DNA of 64,000 nucleotides from positions 1-64,000 of the forward strand of contig NZ_QXJG01000004.1 of assembly GCF_003670295.1 (NCBI RefSeq). Reading direction: 5' to 3'. Below the pieces are notes generated by a model that was not told the DNA's origin, searched no databases, and worked only from the letters and a program-made list of their open reading frames with translations. Positions 36,876-45,521 of this stretch are shown here, piece after piece (positions within the stretch are counted from its first letter, which is position 1; the number at the start of each line of letters is the position of its first letter). The position numbers and the translations under genes were made by a program. This DNA is from Helicobacter burdigaliensis. Lineage in GTDB: Bacteria; Campylobacterota; Campylobacteria; Campylobacterales; Helicobacteraceae.

Positions 36876-37845
36876 TGCCTCTAAAGTGCCTTTTTGGGCG
36901 AATAATTTTACACTAGCTATAAGCAAAATGATACCTTTTAAAAGTCTAAGAAGGCAGATTAAAGGTAAAATAACTTATAAAATGGAACATAGTAAAGTGG
37001 CAGATTACCTTAAATTGCATTATGTAGAGCCTTATTTTAAGGGAGAGTTGCAAAGATGGGATTTTGCTCCCAAGGTGGATTTTAAAGATGATAAGATTAT
37101 ATGGCAGTTGTGGTTTCAAGGGGAAAGTGAAGCTCCGGAAACCATTAGAGTATGCTTTGATTTTGTAAAGAAACATATGGGCGAAGAGTATAAAGTCATT
37201 ATTTTAGATCAAAATAATATTAAAGATTATATTGATTTGCCTTCTTTTGTGTATGAAAGAGCGCTAGATAAGGACTTTAGCGCAAAGCCCATTACTATTT
37301 TTTCTGATCTTTTAAGGGTGGCTTTGCTATCTACTTATGGGGGTGTGTGGATGGACGCTTCTCTCTATCTTAGTGCACCTTTGGATAAGAAGATTTTAGA
37401 ATCAAACTTTTTTGCATATTTGCGTTCACAAACTCCACCAAAAGATTATAAAAAGTGGATTGGCTTTGATTGTAATTATTTTAATTGGGAAGAAGATTTT
37501 AGGGTGAGGATATTAAATGGATTTTTAGTTGCCAAAAAGAATAATTTACTGATTAGAGCAATTAAGGATATTTTTATGAATTATTATATAAAAGAGAAAA
37601 AGCATATTCATTATTTCACTTTTCAAATTTTATTTGATTTGCTATATAGGAGCGGGAGATTTACAAAGTATATGCCAAAAGATACAAATGATACTGATGT
37701 GCATCTTTTACATTTTTATGCTAAGGAGAAATGGAGTAAAGAAAGGTGGGAGTGGATTTGCTCTAAAAGTCCCATTCATAAGCTTACAAATTTAAAATTA
37801 TTACAGGGGGGGGGGCGAATAATTGATTATTTATTGGAGAAGTAA
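36868..37845 (+). CDS. Capsular/LPS glycosyltransferase, GT32-like, with 3' poly-G tract
   Basis: A 325-residue protein of the Caps_synth/OCH1-like group. IIWQLWFQGESEAPETIRVC near residue 75 and SDLLRVALLSTYGGVWMDASLYL near residue 150, with a DxS/DxD-type metal site, support this. The last residues (QGGG, then RIIDYLLEK) are encoded across ten G at 37806-37815. Loss of one G would end the protein as GGGE and stop; gain of one as GGGANN and stop. Only the tail changes, so the enzyme itself is not switched off. The stop overlaps the next start (TAATG). Confidence 0.75.
   Translation: MNNASKVPFWANNFTLAISKMIPFKSLRRQIKGKITYKMEHSKVADYLKLHYVEPYFKGELQRWDFAPKVDFKDDKIIWQLWFQGESEAPETIRVCFDFVKKHMGEEYKVIILDQNNIKDYIDLPSFVYERALDKDFSAKPITIFSDLLRVALLSTYGGVWMDASLYLSAPLDKKILESNFFAYLRSQTPPKDYKKWIGFDCNYFNWEEDFRVRILNGFLVAKKNNLLIRAIKDIFMNYYIKEKKHIHYFTFQILFDLLYRSGRFTKYMPKDTNDTDVHLLHFYAKEKWSKERWEWICSKSPIHKLTNLKLLQGGGRIIDYLLEK
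37806..37815 (+). repeat. Poly-G tract (10 G) at the 3' end of the GT32-like gene
   Basis: Ten consecutive G lie 28 bases before the last base of the stop codon. Tracts of this length slip in Helicobacter and Campylobacter. All three frames stop within 30 bases, so variants differ only in the last few residues and in the distance to the next start codon. Confidence 0.9.
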
Positions 37846-38795
37846 TGGCACAAGATGAGATTACAATAGTAAGTGCATTTTATGATATTAAAAGAGAAAA
37901 TTTAGATGATTTTAAAAGGGATAATACAAAGTATTTTGAATATTTTTCTTTCTGGGCGGGTGTTAAAAATCAGCTTATAGTCTATACCACAGAGGAGTAT
38001 AAAGAGAGAATTTTAGAGATTAGAGCAAAGCATGGCTTAGAAGATAAGACTATCATAATCACAAAACCTTTAGAAGAGTTTGATAGAGAAGCATTGCAAA
38101 GGATACAAAAAACTTTTAGTGAGTTTAATCAAAGCAAAGGTAGAAAAAATCCACAAAATATAGAGTGTATTTCTCCACTTTATTGTTATTTGACATATTT
38201 GAAGCCTTTTTTTGTGTGTGATGCAATTAATAGAGGGATTGCTACCCAAAAGATTGTATGGTTTGATTTTGGGTTTAATCATGGAGGAAGTTATTTTCTA
38301 AATAAAGAGCAGTTTAATTTTAAATTGATAGAACAAAATGGTTTGCAAGAAGATAAAATAAATCTATTTTGTATCAAGCAAGAAATAAAAGAGCATATAG
38401 CTGAAATTTATTTTAATATGGATGTATTTTTGATTGCAGGATTAATGTATACTAATCAAGAGAATTGGTTAAAGTTTAAAGAATATTTTAAAGAGGCGTT
38501 AGAAGTATTTTTGTCTTTTGGCATAGTGGATGATGAGCAAGTTTTGATGGTATGGATATATAGAAAATATCAAACAAGTTTTAATATTATATGCTGTTAT
38601 TTTTGGTTTGATAGCCTTTTGAATTTTATTCCACAAGAGATTGCTAAAAGATTAGAAGTTAGAAAACAAAAATATTATAAAATTATAAAACAACAAATGC
38701 AAGAAAAAATAATAAATAAGCAATATGTAGCAGCAATGAAATTGTATTGTAAATATGTATTTTACAAGTTTATAAAAGCAAATGTAATAAATTAA
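37845..38795 (+). CDS. HtrL/YibB-family protein, probable glycosyltransferase
   Basis: A 316-residue protein that resembles the HtrL_YibB group found in LPS loci. ITIVSAFYDIKRENL at the start, FEYFSFWAGVKNQLIVYTTEE and the later KIVWFDFGFNHGGSYF are in the style of GT-A enzymes, with an acidic WFDFG. VDDEQVLM near residue 232 is a second family block. The gene is visibly richer in A/T and Lys/Ile codons than the housekeeping genes. It starts on the last base of the preceding stop. Its substrate is unknown. Confidence 0.7.
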   Translation: MAQDEITIVSAFYDIKRENLDDFKRDNTKYFEYFSFWAGVKNQLIVYTTEEYKERILEIRAKHGLEDKTIIITKPLEEFDREALQRIQKTFSEFNQSKGRKNPQNIECISPLYCYLTYLKPFFVCDAINRGIATQKIVWFDFGFNHGGSYFLNKEQFNFKLIEQNGLQEDKINLFCIKQEIKEHIAEIYFNMDVFLIAGLMYTNQENWLKFKEYFKEALEVFLSFGIVDDEQVLMVWIYRKYQTSFNIICCYFWFDSLLNFIPQEIAKRLEVRKQKYYKIIKQQMQEKIINKQYVAAMKLYCKYVFYKFIKANVIN

Positions 38796-38804
38796 TCTTT
38801 TAGT

Positions 38805-38813
38805 TGTTATAAT
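38805..38813 (+). promoter_or_regulatory. Extended -10 promoter before rfbA
   Basis: TGTTATAAT, a TGn-extended -10 element, lies 28 bases before the rfbA ATG, in one of the few real gaps of the locus. It could drive the dTDP-sugar genes separately from the upstream operon. Confidence 0.6.
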
Positions 38814-38840
38814 ATTAAAAATTTTAAATGTGTGGTAATT

Positions 38841-39719
38841 ATGAAAGGTATTATTTTAGCAGGTGGTAGTGGTACAAGGCTTTACCCTAGCACTTTAACT
38901 TTATGTAAGCAACTTTTGCCAATTTATGATAAGCCTATGATTTATTATCCAATGTCTGCGTTAATGCTTGCTAAAATTCGTGAAGTTTTGATAATCTCAA
39001 CTCCTAAAGATATAGATAAATTTAAAGAGCTTTTTGATGATGGATCTTGGCTTGGTATGAGAATGGAATATCTTATTCAACCTAAGCCTGAGGGTTTAGC
39101 ACAAGGATTGATTTTAGCACAAGATTTTATAAAAGATGATGATATGGCTTTGATTTTAGGGGATAATATTTTTTATGGGCAAGGATTTAGCGAATTATTA
39201 CAAAGCGCCAAAGAAGAAACCAAAAAGGGTTATGCTAGTATATTTTCTTATCATGTGAAAGATCCAGAGCGTTTTGGCGTTGCAAAGATTTCCAAAAATG
39301 GAGAAGTATTGAGTTTAGAAGAAAAGCCAGAAAATCCCAAGAGTAATTATGCAGTAACAGGACTTTATTTTTATGATAATTCTGCTATTGAAATAGCAAA
39401 AAATATCAAACCTAGTGCTAGAGGAGAGCTAGAAATCACTGATGTAAATATAGAATATTTAAAACAAAATAGATTAAAATCACAAATTTTAGGGCGTGGT
39501 TTTGCTTGGATTGATACAGGCACACATGATAGCCTAATAGAGGCTTCTGAATTTGTCCAAACCATAGAGCTTAGACAAGGCTATAAAATAGCATGTTTAG
39601 AAGAAATTGCCTTTAGAAACACTTGGATTGGTGAAGAAAAATTATTAGATCGCGCAAGATTGCTTGATAAAAGTGGCTATGGAGCATACCTTAGAAAATT
39701 ATTAGAACAAGGTATTTAA
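38841..39719 (+). CDS. rfbA: Glucose-1-phosphate thymidylyltransferase
   Basis: Makes dTDP-glucose from dTTP and glucose 1-phosphate, the first step of the dTDP-deoxysugar route. The nucleotidyltransferase motif [16 protein letters not shown] is at the start; [28 protein letters not shown] and [20 protein letters not shown] follow. I chose the ATG at 38841 because homologues begin exactly there; a GTG at 38832 would add three residues. It has 292 residues and the rfbB ATG follows directly after the stop. Confidence 0.96.
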   Translation: MKGIILAGGSGTRLYPSTLTLCKQLLPIYDKPMIYYPMSALMLAKIREVLIISTPKDIDKFKELFDDGSWLGMRMEYLIQPKPEGLAQGLILAQDFIKDDDMALILGDNIFYGQGFSELLQSAKEETKKGYASIFSYHVKDPERFGVAKISKNGEVLSLEEKPENPKSNYAVTGLYFYDNSAIEIAKNIKPSARGELEITDVNIEYLKQNRLKSQILGRGFAWIDTGTHDSLIEASEFVQTIELRQGYKIACLEEIAFRNTWIGEEKLLDRARLLDKSGYGAYLRKLLEQGI

Positions 39720-40751
39720 ATGAATAATATTTTAATCACTGGTGGAGCAGGATTTATCGGATCAAATTTCATTGAGTTTTATTTGCAAAAACACCCCAAT
39801 GATAAAATTGTTAATCTTGATTTATTAACATATGCAGGGAATTTAGGGAACTTAAAAGATGCTAGTAGTAATAAAAATTATACTTTTTATCAAGGCGATA
39901 TTTGTGATGCAAAATTAGTAGAAAAAATCATCAATACACATAAAATTAATATTATTATCCACTTTGCTGCAGAATCCCATGTGGATAATTCTATTGCCAA
40001 CCCCGATGTATTTATTAAAACAAATGTAAATGGAACTTTTAATCTTTTGCATAATGCCTATAAAGCATGGTTTGATGAGCCTTTTAAGGCTAAAGCAGGA
40101 TTTAAAAATACTTTGTTTTATCATATTAGCACTGATGAAGTTTTTGGAAGCTTAGGAATAAGTGGTTATTTTAGCGAAAGCACTCCTTATGCGCCAAATT
40201 CCCCTTATTCTGCCTCTAAAGCTTCTAGTGATATGCTAGTAAGATCTTTTCATCACACTTATGGTTTAAATGCTGTGATTTCAAATTGTTCCAATAATTA
40301 TGGAGCTAAACAACACGATGAAAAACTAATCCCTACTATAATCCGTAAAGCATTAAATGGAGAAAATATCCCTATCTATGGTGATGGAAAAAATATTAGA
40401 GATTGGCTTTATGTGAGAGATCATTGCGAAGCGATTAATAAAATTTTAGAATTTGCCTTACAAAGCAAAGAAAACTTTTTTGATAGTTTTAATATAGGTG
40501 GTAATGAAGAGTGGCAAAATATAGATATTGCTAATTTAATCTGTGAAATTTTAGATGAAAAATTTCCAAAAGAAAAACCTTTTAAAGAACAAATTGCTTT
40601 TGTAAAAGATAGAGCAGGACACGATAGGCGTTATGCAATTGATTCTTCAAAATTACAAAAAAAACTTAGCTGGAAACCTAAAGAAAGCTTTAAAAGCGGA
40701 ATTTTAAAAACTATTGAATGGTATGTGGAAAAATATAAAGGCAAATTGTGA
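39720..40751 (+). CDS. rfbB: dTDP-glucose 4,6-dehydratase
   Basis: Forms dTDP-4-keto-6-deoxyglucose, the branch point of 6-deoxysugars. The 343-residue extended SDR has ILITGGAGFIGSNFIE for NAD, FAAESHVDNSI, the STDEVFGSLG catalytic Thr-Asp-Glu, and the YSASKASSD Tyr/Lys pair. Its stop overlaps the GTG start of fdtA (GTGA). Confidence 0.97.
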   Translation: MNNILITGGAGFIGSNFIEFYLQKHPNDKIVNLDLLTYAGNLGNLKDASSNKNYTFYQGDICDAKLVEKIINTHKINIIIHFAAESHVDNSIANPDVFIKTNVNGTFNLLHNAYKAWFDEPFKAKAGFKNTLFYHISTDEVFGSLGISGYFSESTPYAPNSPYSASKASSDMLVRSFHHTYGLNAVISNCSNNYGAKQHDEKLIPTIIRKALNGENIPIYGDGKNIRDWLYVRDHCEAINKILEFALQSKENFFDSFNIGGNEEWQNIDIANLICEILDEKFPKEKPFKEQIAFVKDRAGHDRRYAIDSSKLQKKLSWKPKESFKSGILKTIEWYVEKYKGKL

Positions 40752-41149
40752 ATTATAAAATATTAAATTTTAATACAAAAAGCGATAATAGAGGAAGTTT
40801 AATAGCTTTAGAAAATTTAAAAGAAATTCCTTTTGGGATAAAGAGAATTTATTATATTTATGATACTAAGCCAGAATTTCCAAGAGGAGCTCACGCGCAT
40901 AAGGAGTTGGAACAAGTTTTGATTATGATAGATGGATCATGTGAGATTGTTTTAAATGATGGAAAAAATACTCAAAGTGTGATTTTAAATCGTCCAGATA
41001 TGGGACTTTTTATAGGTAAAAATATATGGCGTGAAATGAAAAACTTTTCTTATGGGGCAAAATTACTTGTAATTGCAAGTGATTTTTATGATGAAAATGA
41101 GTATATTAGAGATTATGATTTATTTTTGAGGGTGGTAAATGATACATAA
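40748..41149 (+). CDS. fdtA: dTDP-4-keto-6-deoxyglucose 3,4-ketoisomerase (FdtA/WxcM type)
   Basis: Moves the keto group from C4 to C3 so that an amine can be added at C3. A single-domain cupin of 133 residues. The active-site histidines are H49 and H51 in [15 protein letters not shown], and [11 protein letters not shown] precedes them. Homologues that keep the galacto form (FdtA) or the gluco form (QdtA/WlaRB) cannot be told apart safely by eye, so the sugar may be Fuc3N or Qui3N. It starts with GTG overlapping the rfbB stop and overlaps the acetyltransferase gene by 11 bases. Confidence 0.88.
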   Translation: MNYKILNFNTKSDNRGSLIALENLKEIPFGIKRIYYIYDTKPEFPRGAHAHKELEQVLIMIDGSCEIVLNDGKNTQSVILNRPDMGLFIGKNIWREMKNFSYGAKLLVIASDFYDENEYIRDYDLFLRVVNDT

Positions 41150-41609
41150 ATTAGCAGATGTTCAGAGTGAAAATATAGGGAGTGGCACAAAGATTTGGCA
41201 ATTTTGTGTAGTTCTTCCTAAGGCAATTATAGGCGAAAACTGCAATATCTGCTCGCATTGCTTTATAGAAAATGATGTTAAAATTGGAAATAATGTTACC
41301 ATTAAATGTGGAGTTCAAATTTGGGATGGGATAGAAATAGAAGATGATGTCTTTATAGGGCCGAATGTAACCTTTTGTAATGATAAATATCCAAGATCTA
41401 AGCAATATCCTAAGGAATTTTCTAAAACAATTATTAAAAAAGGTGCCAGTATAGGAGCAAATGCAACTATTTTACCAGGTATCACTATAGGGGAAAACGC
41501 TATGGTAGGAGCTGGAGCTATCGTCACTAAAAATATTCCAGCATTTACAAAAATTTTTAACAATGTGAAGCATGTCAAGCAAATTTTATTAGCGGGGGGG
41601 GGGGGATAA
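41139..41609 (+). CDS. fdtC: dTDP-3-amino-sugar N-acetyltransferase (FdtC-like) with 3' poly-G tract
   Basis: A left-handed beta-helix acetyltransferase of 156 residues. Hexapeptide turns run from [16 protein letters not shown] through [19 protein letters not shown] and [20 protein letters not shown]. It would N-acetylate the C3 amine made by FdtB, using acetyl-CoA. The end reads [12 protein letters not shown], from a 12-G tract. With 11 G the tail would be extended by about 13 residues ([13 protein letters not shown]); with 13 G it would end as III-type residues and stop. The catalytic fold is complete before the tract. Confidence 0.85.
   Translation: MIHKLADVQSENIGSGTKIWQFCVVLPKAIIGENCNICSHCFIENDVKIGNNVTIKCGVQIWDGIEIEDDVFIGPNVTFCNDKYPRSKQYPKEFSKTIIKKGASIGANATILPGITIGENAMVGAGAIVTKNIPAFTKIFNNVKHVKQILLAGGGG
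41594..41605 (+). repeat. Poly-G tract (12 G) at the fdtC 3' end
   Basis: Twelve consecutive G end four bases before the last base of the stop codon. It is the longest G tract in the window. The 11-G frame runs on to a stop at 41644-41646, 12 bases before the ATG of the next gene, so slippage changes both the tail and the coupling to the formyltransferase gene. Confidence 0.9.
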
Positions 41610-41657
41610 TCTCCTAATTGTTCTATTTTGTAAGCTTAAGATGTAAAAGGCTATACA

Positions 41658-42472
41658 ATGGTTAAATTTGTATAGCAGGGAAAAACGATATTGCGGTCAA
41701 TGCATTAGAGTTTTTATTAAAGAATTTTTATAGTTGTGATGAGATAGCAATTATTCCTAATGTAATAGATGATGGTAGCGATACTTGGCAAAAATCTCTA
41801 GTGAGATGTGCCAAAAAGAATAATATAAAAATAATAAATTTAGAAGAGGCTTATAATATTGAAAATTTACTGTTTATATCTTTAGAATTTGATAGAATTA
41901 TAAAGCCTAGTAATTTTTTAACTTCAAGATTATTTAATATTCATTTTTCGTTGTTACCTAAATATAAAGGAGTTTATACCTCTATAATGCCTATTTTATT
42001 TGGAGAGGCTAAAAGCGGAGTAAGTCTGCATCGTATTGATGAGGGTATTGATACGGGTGCAATCATTGCTCAAAAGAGCTTTAAAATAGATATAAATGAT
42101 AGTGCTAGGGACTTGTATTTTAAATATTTAAAAAATGACTTTCTTTTATTTAAAGCAAATATTGATAAATTAATCGGAAATAACTTTATAGCAATTCCGC
42201 AAAATAATTTAGAGTCAACTTATTTTTCTAGAAAAGAAATTGATTTAAATTTTGAGATTAATTTTAATAAAACTAGTTTTCAAATTCATAATCAAATTAG
42301 AGCTTTTATATTTAGAGAATATCAGTTACCAAAAATTAAGGATAATAGAATCTGTCAATCAATTTTAACAAATGAATTTGTGGGTAAAAGAGTTTTTGAA
42401 GAATATGAAAATAGGTTTGAGATTTCTGGTATAGATGGATTTAGAGTGGTGTGTTATAAAAGCATGGATTAA
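41658..42472 (+). pseudogene. Sugar N-formyltransferase with an N-terminal frameshift
   Basis: The downstream frame encodes a 10-formyl-THF-dependent dTDP-aminosugar N-formyltransferase. The Asn-His-Asp triad is in FNIHFSLLPKYKGVYTS and RIDEGIDTGAII. The N-terminal strand ICIAGKNDIAVNALEFL is also present (41666 on) but has no start codon in its frame. The natural start is ATG at 41658 after AAAAGG. It runs ATG GTT AAA TTT GTA TAG and hits a stop. Adding one A or T near 41664-41669 restores an intact protein beginning MVKICIAGKN. The GTG at 41801 could begin a 223-residue product, but it would lack the first strand and helix. The family resembles WlaRD/QdtF. It is a real frameshift or a sequencing error. 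Confidence 0.75.
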
Positions 42473-42522
42473 TATTAGAAATGTTAGAATTTTTTAAATT
42501 TAGGCAATTTTGAGGTATTTGA

Positions 42523-43524
42523 GTGTTTAAAATTTCAATCATTATGGCTTGTTATAACTCTGCTGCTTATCTACAGAGAAGCATAGGTTCTGTTTTAAAA
42601 CAAACTTATCAAAATTGGGAATTAATATGTGTAGATGATGAATCTAATGATGGAACATATGATAAGTTGTTGGAATTTTCTAGAAAAGATAATAGAGTAA
42701 AAGTTTTTAGTAAAAAGAATAGTGGAATGGCTGCGCCTAATTTTAATTTTGCATTAGATTATGTTAGTGGAGATTTTATATTTGTATTGGGACATGACGA
42801 TGAAATAAATAGTATTTGTTTGGAAAGTTTTATAAAAAGATATGATGAAATAGGAGATGAAGAGATAGATGCTATTGTGCCTAGAAGTGTAATGCACTTT
42901 CCAGAAGATACAAGGAAAAATTGGATGTTATGTGGCATAGATAGAAAGTTAGAGACAGAAAATAAAGTATTAAGTGGTTTGGAAGCTTTTGAGTTAAGTA
43001 TTTTTTGGAAAATATCTGGTTTTGCCTTTTTTAGAGCAGATATTGTCAAAAAGCTTGGTTTCTATGAAGAAGGTATGAATGGTGATGAATATTCATGTAG
43101 AGAGTTTTTTTTAAACTCTAGAAAAGTGGCTTTTGTTAGAGAGGGAATTTATAAATATTATCAGCTAGAAACAAGTATTACCAAAAAGCTGAGCCCCAAA
43201 ATTTTTGATACCTATAAGACATTTTATAGGTTGGAAGAATTGGCTAAAAAAAATAACCTTAAGTCATCTTTGATTAAAAAAATTAATAAAGAAAGATATG
43301 CGCAGGCTTATAATTTATGGGAAAAATATTTGAAAAATAAGTATCTTTTTTCACAAGAAGAGTTACAAAAGATAGAGAGGCATTTTGAGGAAAACTATCG
43401 ACTTTTAATGCCATATAAAACTTTTAAAGATTTGTTTTTTAGAAAAAGTAGGGATAGGAGGGGCAAGTCTATCGTGATTCTTGATAGCCTAAAATTCTAT
43501 TATAAAAAGTTAAAAAATGTCTAA
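42523..43524 (+). CDS. Glycosyltransferase family 2
   Basis: A 333-residue GT-A enzyme with FKISIIMACYNSAAYLQRSI at the start, the nucleotide-binding CVDDESNDGTYDKLLEF and the metal site FVLGHDDEINSICLES. The GTG start at 42523 follows GAGG. The C-terminal third is Lys-rich and helical with no membrane segment. It probably adds one sugar of the repeat unit or core. It overlaps the next GT2 gene by eight bases. Confidence 0.85.
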   Translation: MFKISIIMACYNSAAYLQRSIGSVLKQTYQNWELICVDDESNDGTYDKLLEFSRKDNRVKVFSKKNSGMAAPNFNFALDYVSGDFIFVLGHDDEINSICLESFIKRYDEIGDEEIDAIVPRSVMHFPEDTRKNWMLCGIDRKLETENKVLSGLEAFELSIFWKISGFAFFRADIVKKLGFYEEGMNGDEYSCREFFLNSRKVAFVREGIYKYYQLETSITKKLSPKIFDTYKTFYRLEELAKKNNLKSSLIKKINKERYAQAYNLWEKYLKNKYLFSQEELQKIERHFEENYRLLMPYKTFKDLFFRKSRDRRGKSIVILDSLKFYYKKLKNV

Positions 43525-44581
43525 AATTTCCATTTTAACTCCTTGTTATAATCATGAAAAATATATTAAGGATTATTTACAGAGTGTATTAAATCAAACT
43601 TTTGGTGATTTTGAATTAATTATCGTTGATGATTGTTCTAGTGATAGAAGCGTAGAGGAGATAGAGAAATTTCATGATAAGAGAATTAAGCTAATAAGGC
43701 ACTCTTTTAATAAAGGTATCAATGCAGGTTTAAATACAGCATTTGCAAATTCTAGTGGAGAGTTTATTGTCTTTATGGCAAGCGATGATGTATTTATGCC
43801 TAATGCCTTAGAGGTTTTGTATAAGGCTTTAAGCCAAAGTGAAGCGATAGTGGCATATCCTAGAACTTTATGGATTGATGAAAACAATAAAATCATCAAA
43901 ACAAATCATAAAGAAGCTTATCAAGATAGAATAGAGCTCTTACATCATTTTTTTATGAAAGGAAATGGGCTTACTTCGCCTGGAATGATGATTAAAAGGG
44001 AGTTTTGTGACTTTTTTCCTTTGCAAAATTCCATATGTAATCAGCAAGATACACAAATTCACATTGATTTGCTTTTAAGAGGAGAGCCTATTTTTATAGA
44101 AGAACCACTTATAAAATATAGAAGAGATTCTAAAGGTGGAAATATTAGTAGTATTAGTTTATCTACACAAATGCGGGAGAGCTTGGAAAAGTCTAGCGTT
44201 ATGGATACTTTTTTGCAATGCAAAGATATTGAACTTTTAAAAAAGATATTTAAAGATGAAATTAAAATGCTTGATTTTGAGCCATCTAGTGATATTTTAG
44301 AATTTTTTATGGGCAGAATGGCACTTTTATCGCCTAAAAAAGAACAACAAGTTTGGGGTTATCATAAAATTATGCACTTTTATAGTGATATAAAAAATGT
44401 AGAAATTTTAAAAGAAAAATATAGCTTTACTTTTAAAGAATATTTGGGATTGGTAAAAGAAATAAAACAAGATGAAATAGTGCAAAAATATAAAAAATAT
44501 AAGAAGCTTTTTAATGAAAGTGTGGCTTTGATTGTCGTTTTAACGATTGTTATAATATGGCTAGGAGTAAAAAATGCGTGA
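43517..44581 (+). CDS. Glycosyltransferase family 2 with a C-terminal membrane anchor
   Basis: A 354-residue GT2 enzyme: SILTPCYNHEKYIKDYLQSV at the start, IVDDCSSDRSVEEIEKF near residue 37 and FMASDDVFMPNALEVL near residue 90. Unlike its neighbour it ends in a single hydrophobic helix (SVALIVVLTIVIIWLGVK) that should anchor it to the inner membrane. It overlaps both neighbours by eight bases. Confidence 0.85.
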   Translation: MSKISILTPCYNHEKYIKDYLQSVLNQTFGDFELIIVDDCSSDRSVEEIEKFHDKRIKLIRHSFNKGINAGLNTAFANSSGEFIVFMASDDVFMPNALEVLYKALSQSEAIVAYPRTLWIDENNKIIKTNHKEAYQDRIELLHHFFMKGNGLTSPGMMIKREFCDFFPLQNSICNQQDTQIHIDLLLRGEPIFIEEPLIKYRRDSKGGNISSISLSTQMRESLEKSSVMDTFLQCKDIELLKKIFKDEIKMLDFEPSSDILEFFMGRMALLSPKKEQQVWGYHKIMHFYSDIKNVEILKEKYSFTFKEYLGLVKEIKQDEIVQKYKKYKKLFNESVALIVVLTIVIIWLGVKNA

Positions 44582-45521
44582 TGATTTAGTGATTATTAGA
44601 GTGGATGGCGGTATTGCAAGTCAAATTGATTTTATAGCACTTGGACTAGAGTTTGAGGCAAGAGGACATAGGGTAAAGTATGATATTAGTTGGTTTGAAG
44701 AGTGTGGGGGGGGGGCATATAATATGAAAAATGGCTATGATAAGTCCTATGATATTACTTTTGATATTCCAAAAGCATTCCCTAAAATTAAATGTGATAT
44801 AGCAACAAAAGAGGAAATAGAGCATTATAGGAAAAGATATTTTATTGATGATGAAGAGGTTGCAAGATATATTCCTCCTTTGTATGTTGGCGGTTATTTA
44901 GGGAGAAATTACAGTGTAAAATTTAAGAATTTTTTAATTGATAATTTTGTACCAAAGGAAGTAGAAGAGAGCAATACAGCCTTTTATTTGCTATTAACAG
45001 ATATTATGAATACAGATTCATGCGGAATACATATTAGAAGGGGTGATTTGGCTAAACCTCATTTTTACTATGGTAATCCAATAAGCGTTGATTATTTTGC
45101 GAAAAATATAGAGCTTGTATTAAAATTACAACCAAAAACCACTTTTTATCTTTTTAGTGATGATTTGCAATGGATAGAGAAATATATTGTCCCCTTATTT
45201 GGTCATAGTAAATTTAGAATATGTAATGTTAATAGTGCAGATAAGGGTTACTTAGACCTTTATCTGTTAAGTAAGTGTAAATTGATGATAGGTTCACAAG
45301 GCAGTATGGCAAGATTTGCTAAAATTTTATCTCCTAGCGATCCATTGTTAATAGTTCCAAGGCAAATAAAAATGAAAAATACAATTGCAACATGCTGGAA
45401 TGAGGATGATATACATGAGGGTTATAAAGCAGATCCAGTTAATCTAACGATATTAAATAAGATTCGTCTTAAGTTATTCAAATATTTAAGAAACAAACTG
45501 ATGCAAAAAGGAATTTTATAA
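44574..45521 (+). CDS. Phase-variable alpha-1,2-fucosyltransferase-like GT11
   Basis: A 315-residue GT11-type transferase. The N-terminal [20 protein letters not shown] corresponds to the GG-x-GNQ block of the family. HIRRGD at residues 153-158 is the GDP-sugar motif, [11 protein letters not shown] follows, and [22 protein letters not shown] is the last block. Gly45-Gly47 are encoded by ten G at 44706-44715, which here leave the gene intact (ON). Nine G would lead to a stop after CATATAATATGA and 11 G to a stop at ATATAA, both near residue 50. The divergent first block means the donor may not be GDP-fucose. Confidence 0.78.
   Translation: MRDDLVIIRVDGGIASQIDFIALGLEFEARGHRVKYDISWFEECGGGAYNMKNGYDKSYDITFDIPKAFPKIKCDIATKEEIEHYRKRYFIDDEEVARYIPPLYVGGYLGRNYSVKFKNFLIDNFVPKEVEESNTAFYLLLTDIMNTDSCGIHIRRGDLAKPHFYYGNPISVDYFAKNIELVLKLQPKTTFYLFSDDLQWIEKYIVPLFGHSKFRICNVNSADKGYLDLYLLSKCKLMIGSQGSMARFAKILSPSDPLLIVPRQIKMKNTIATCWNEDDIHEGYKADPVNLTILNKIRLKLFKYLRNKLMQKGIL
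44706..44715 (+). repeat. Poly-G tract (10 G), on/off switch in the GT11 gene
   Basis: Ten consecutive G lie within codons 45-48. With ten the frame stays open to 45521. One G fewer or more puts a stop within 12 bases after the tract. This is the classic contingency-locus arrangement of Helicobacter fucosyltransferases. Confidence 0.93.
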
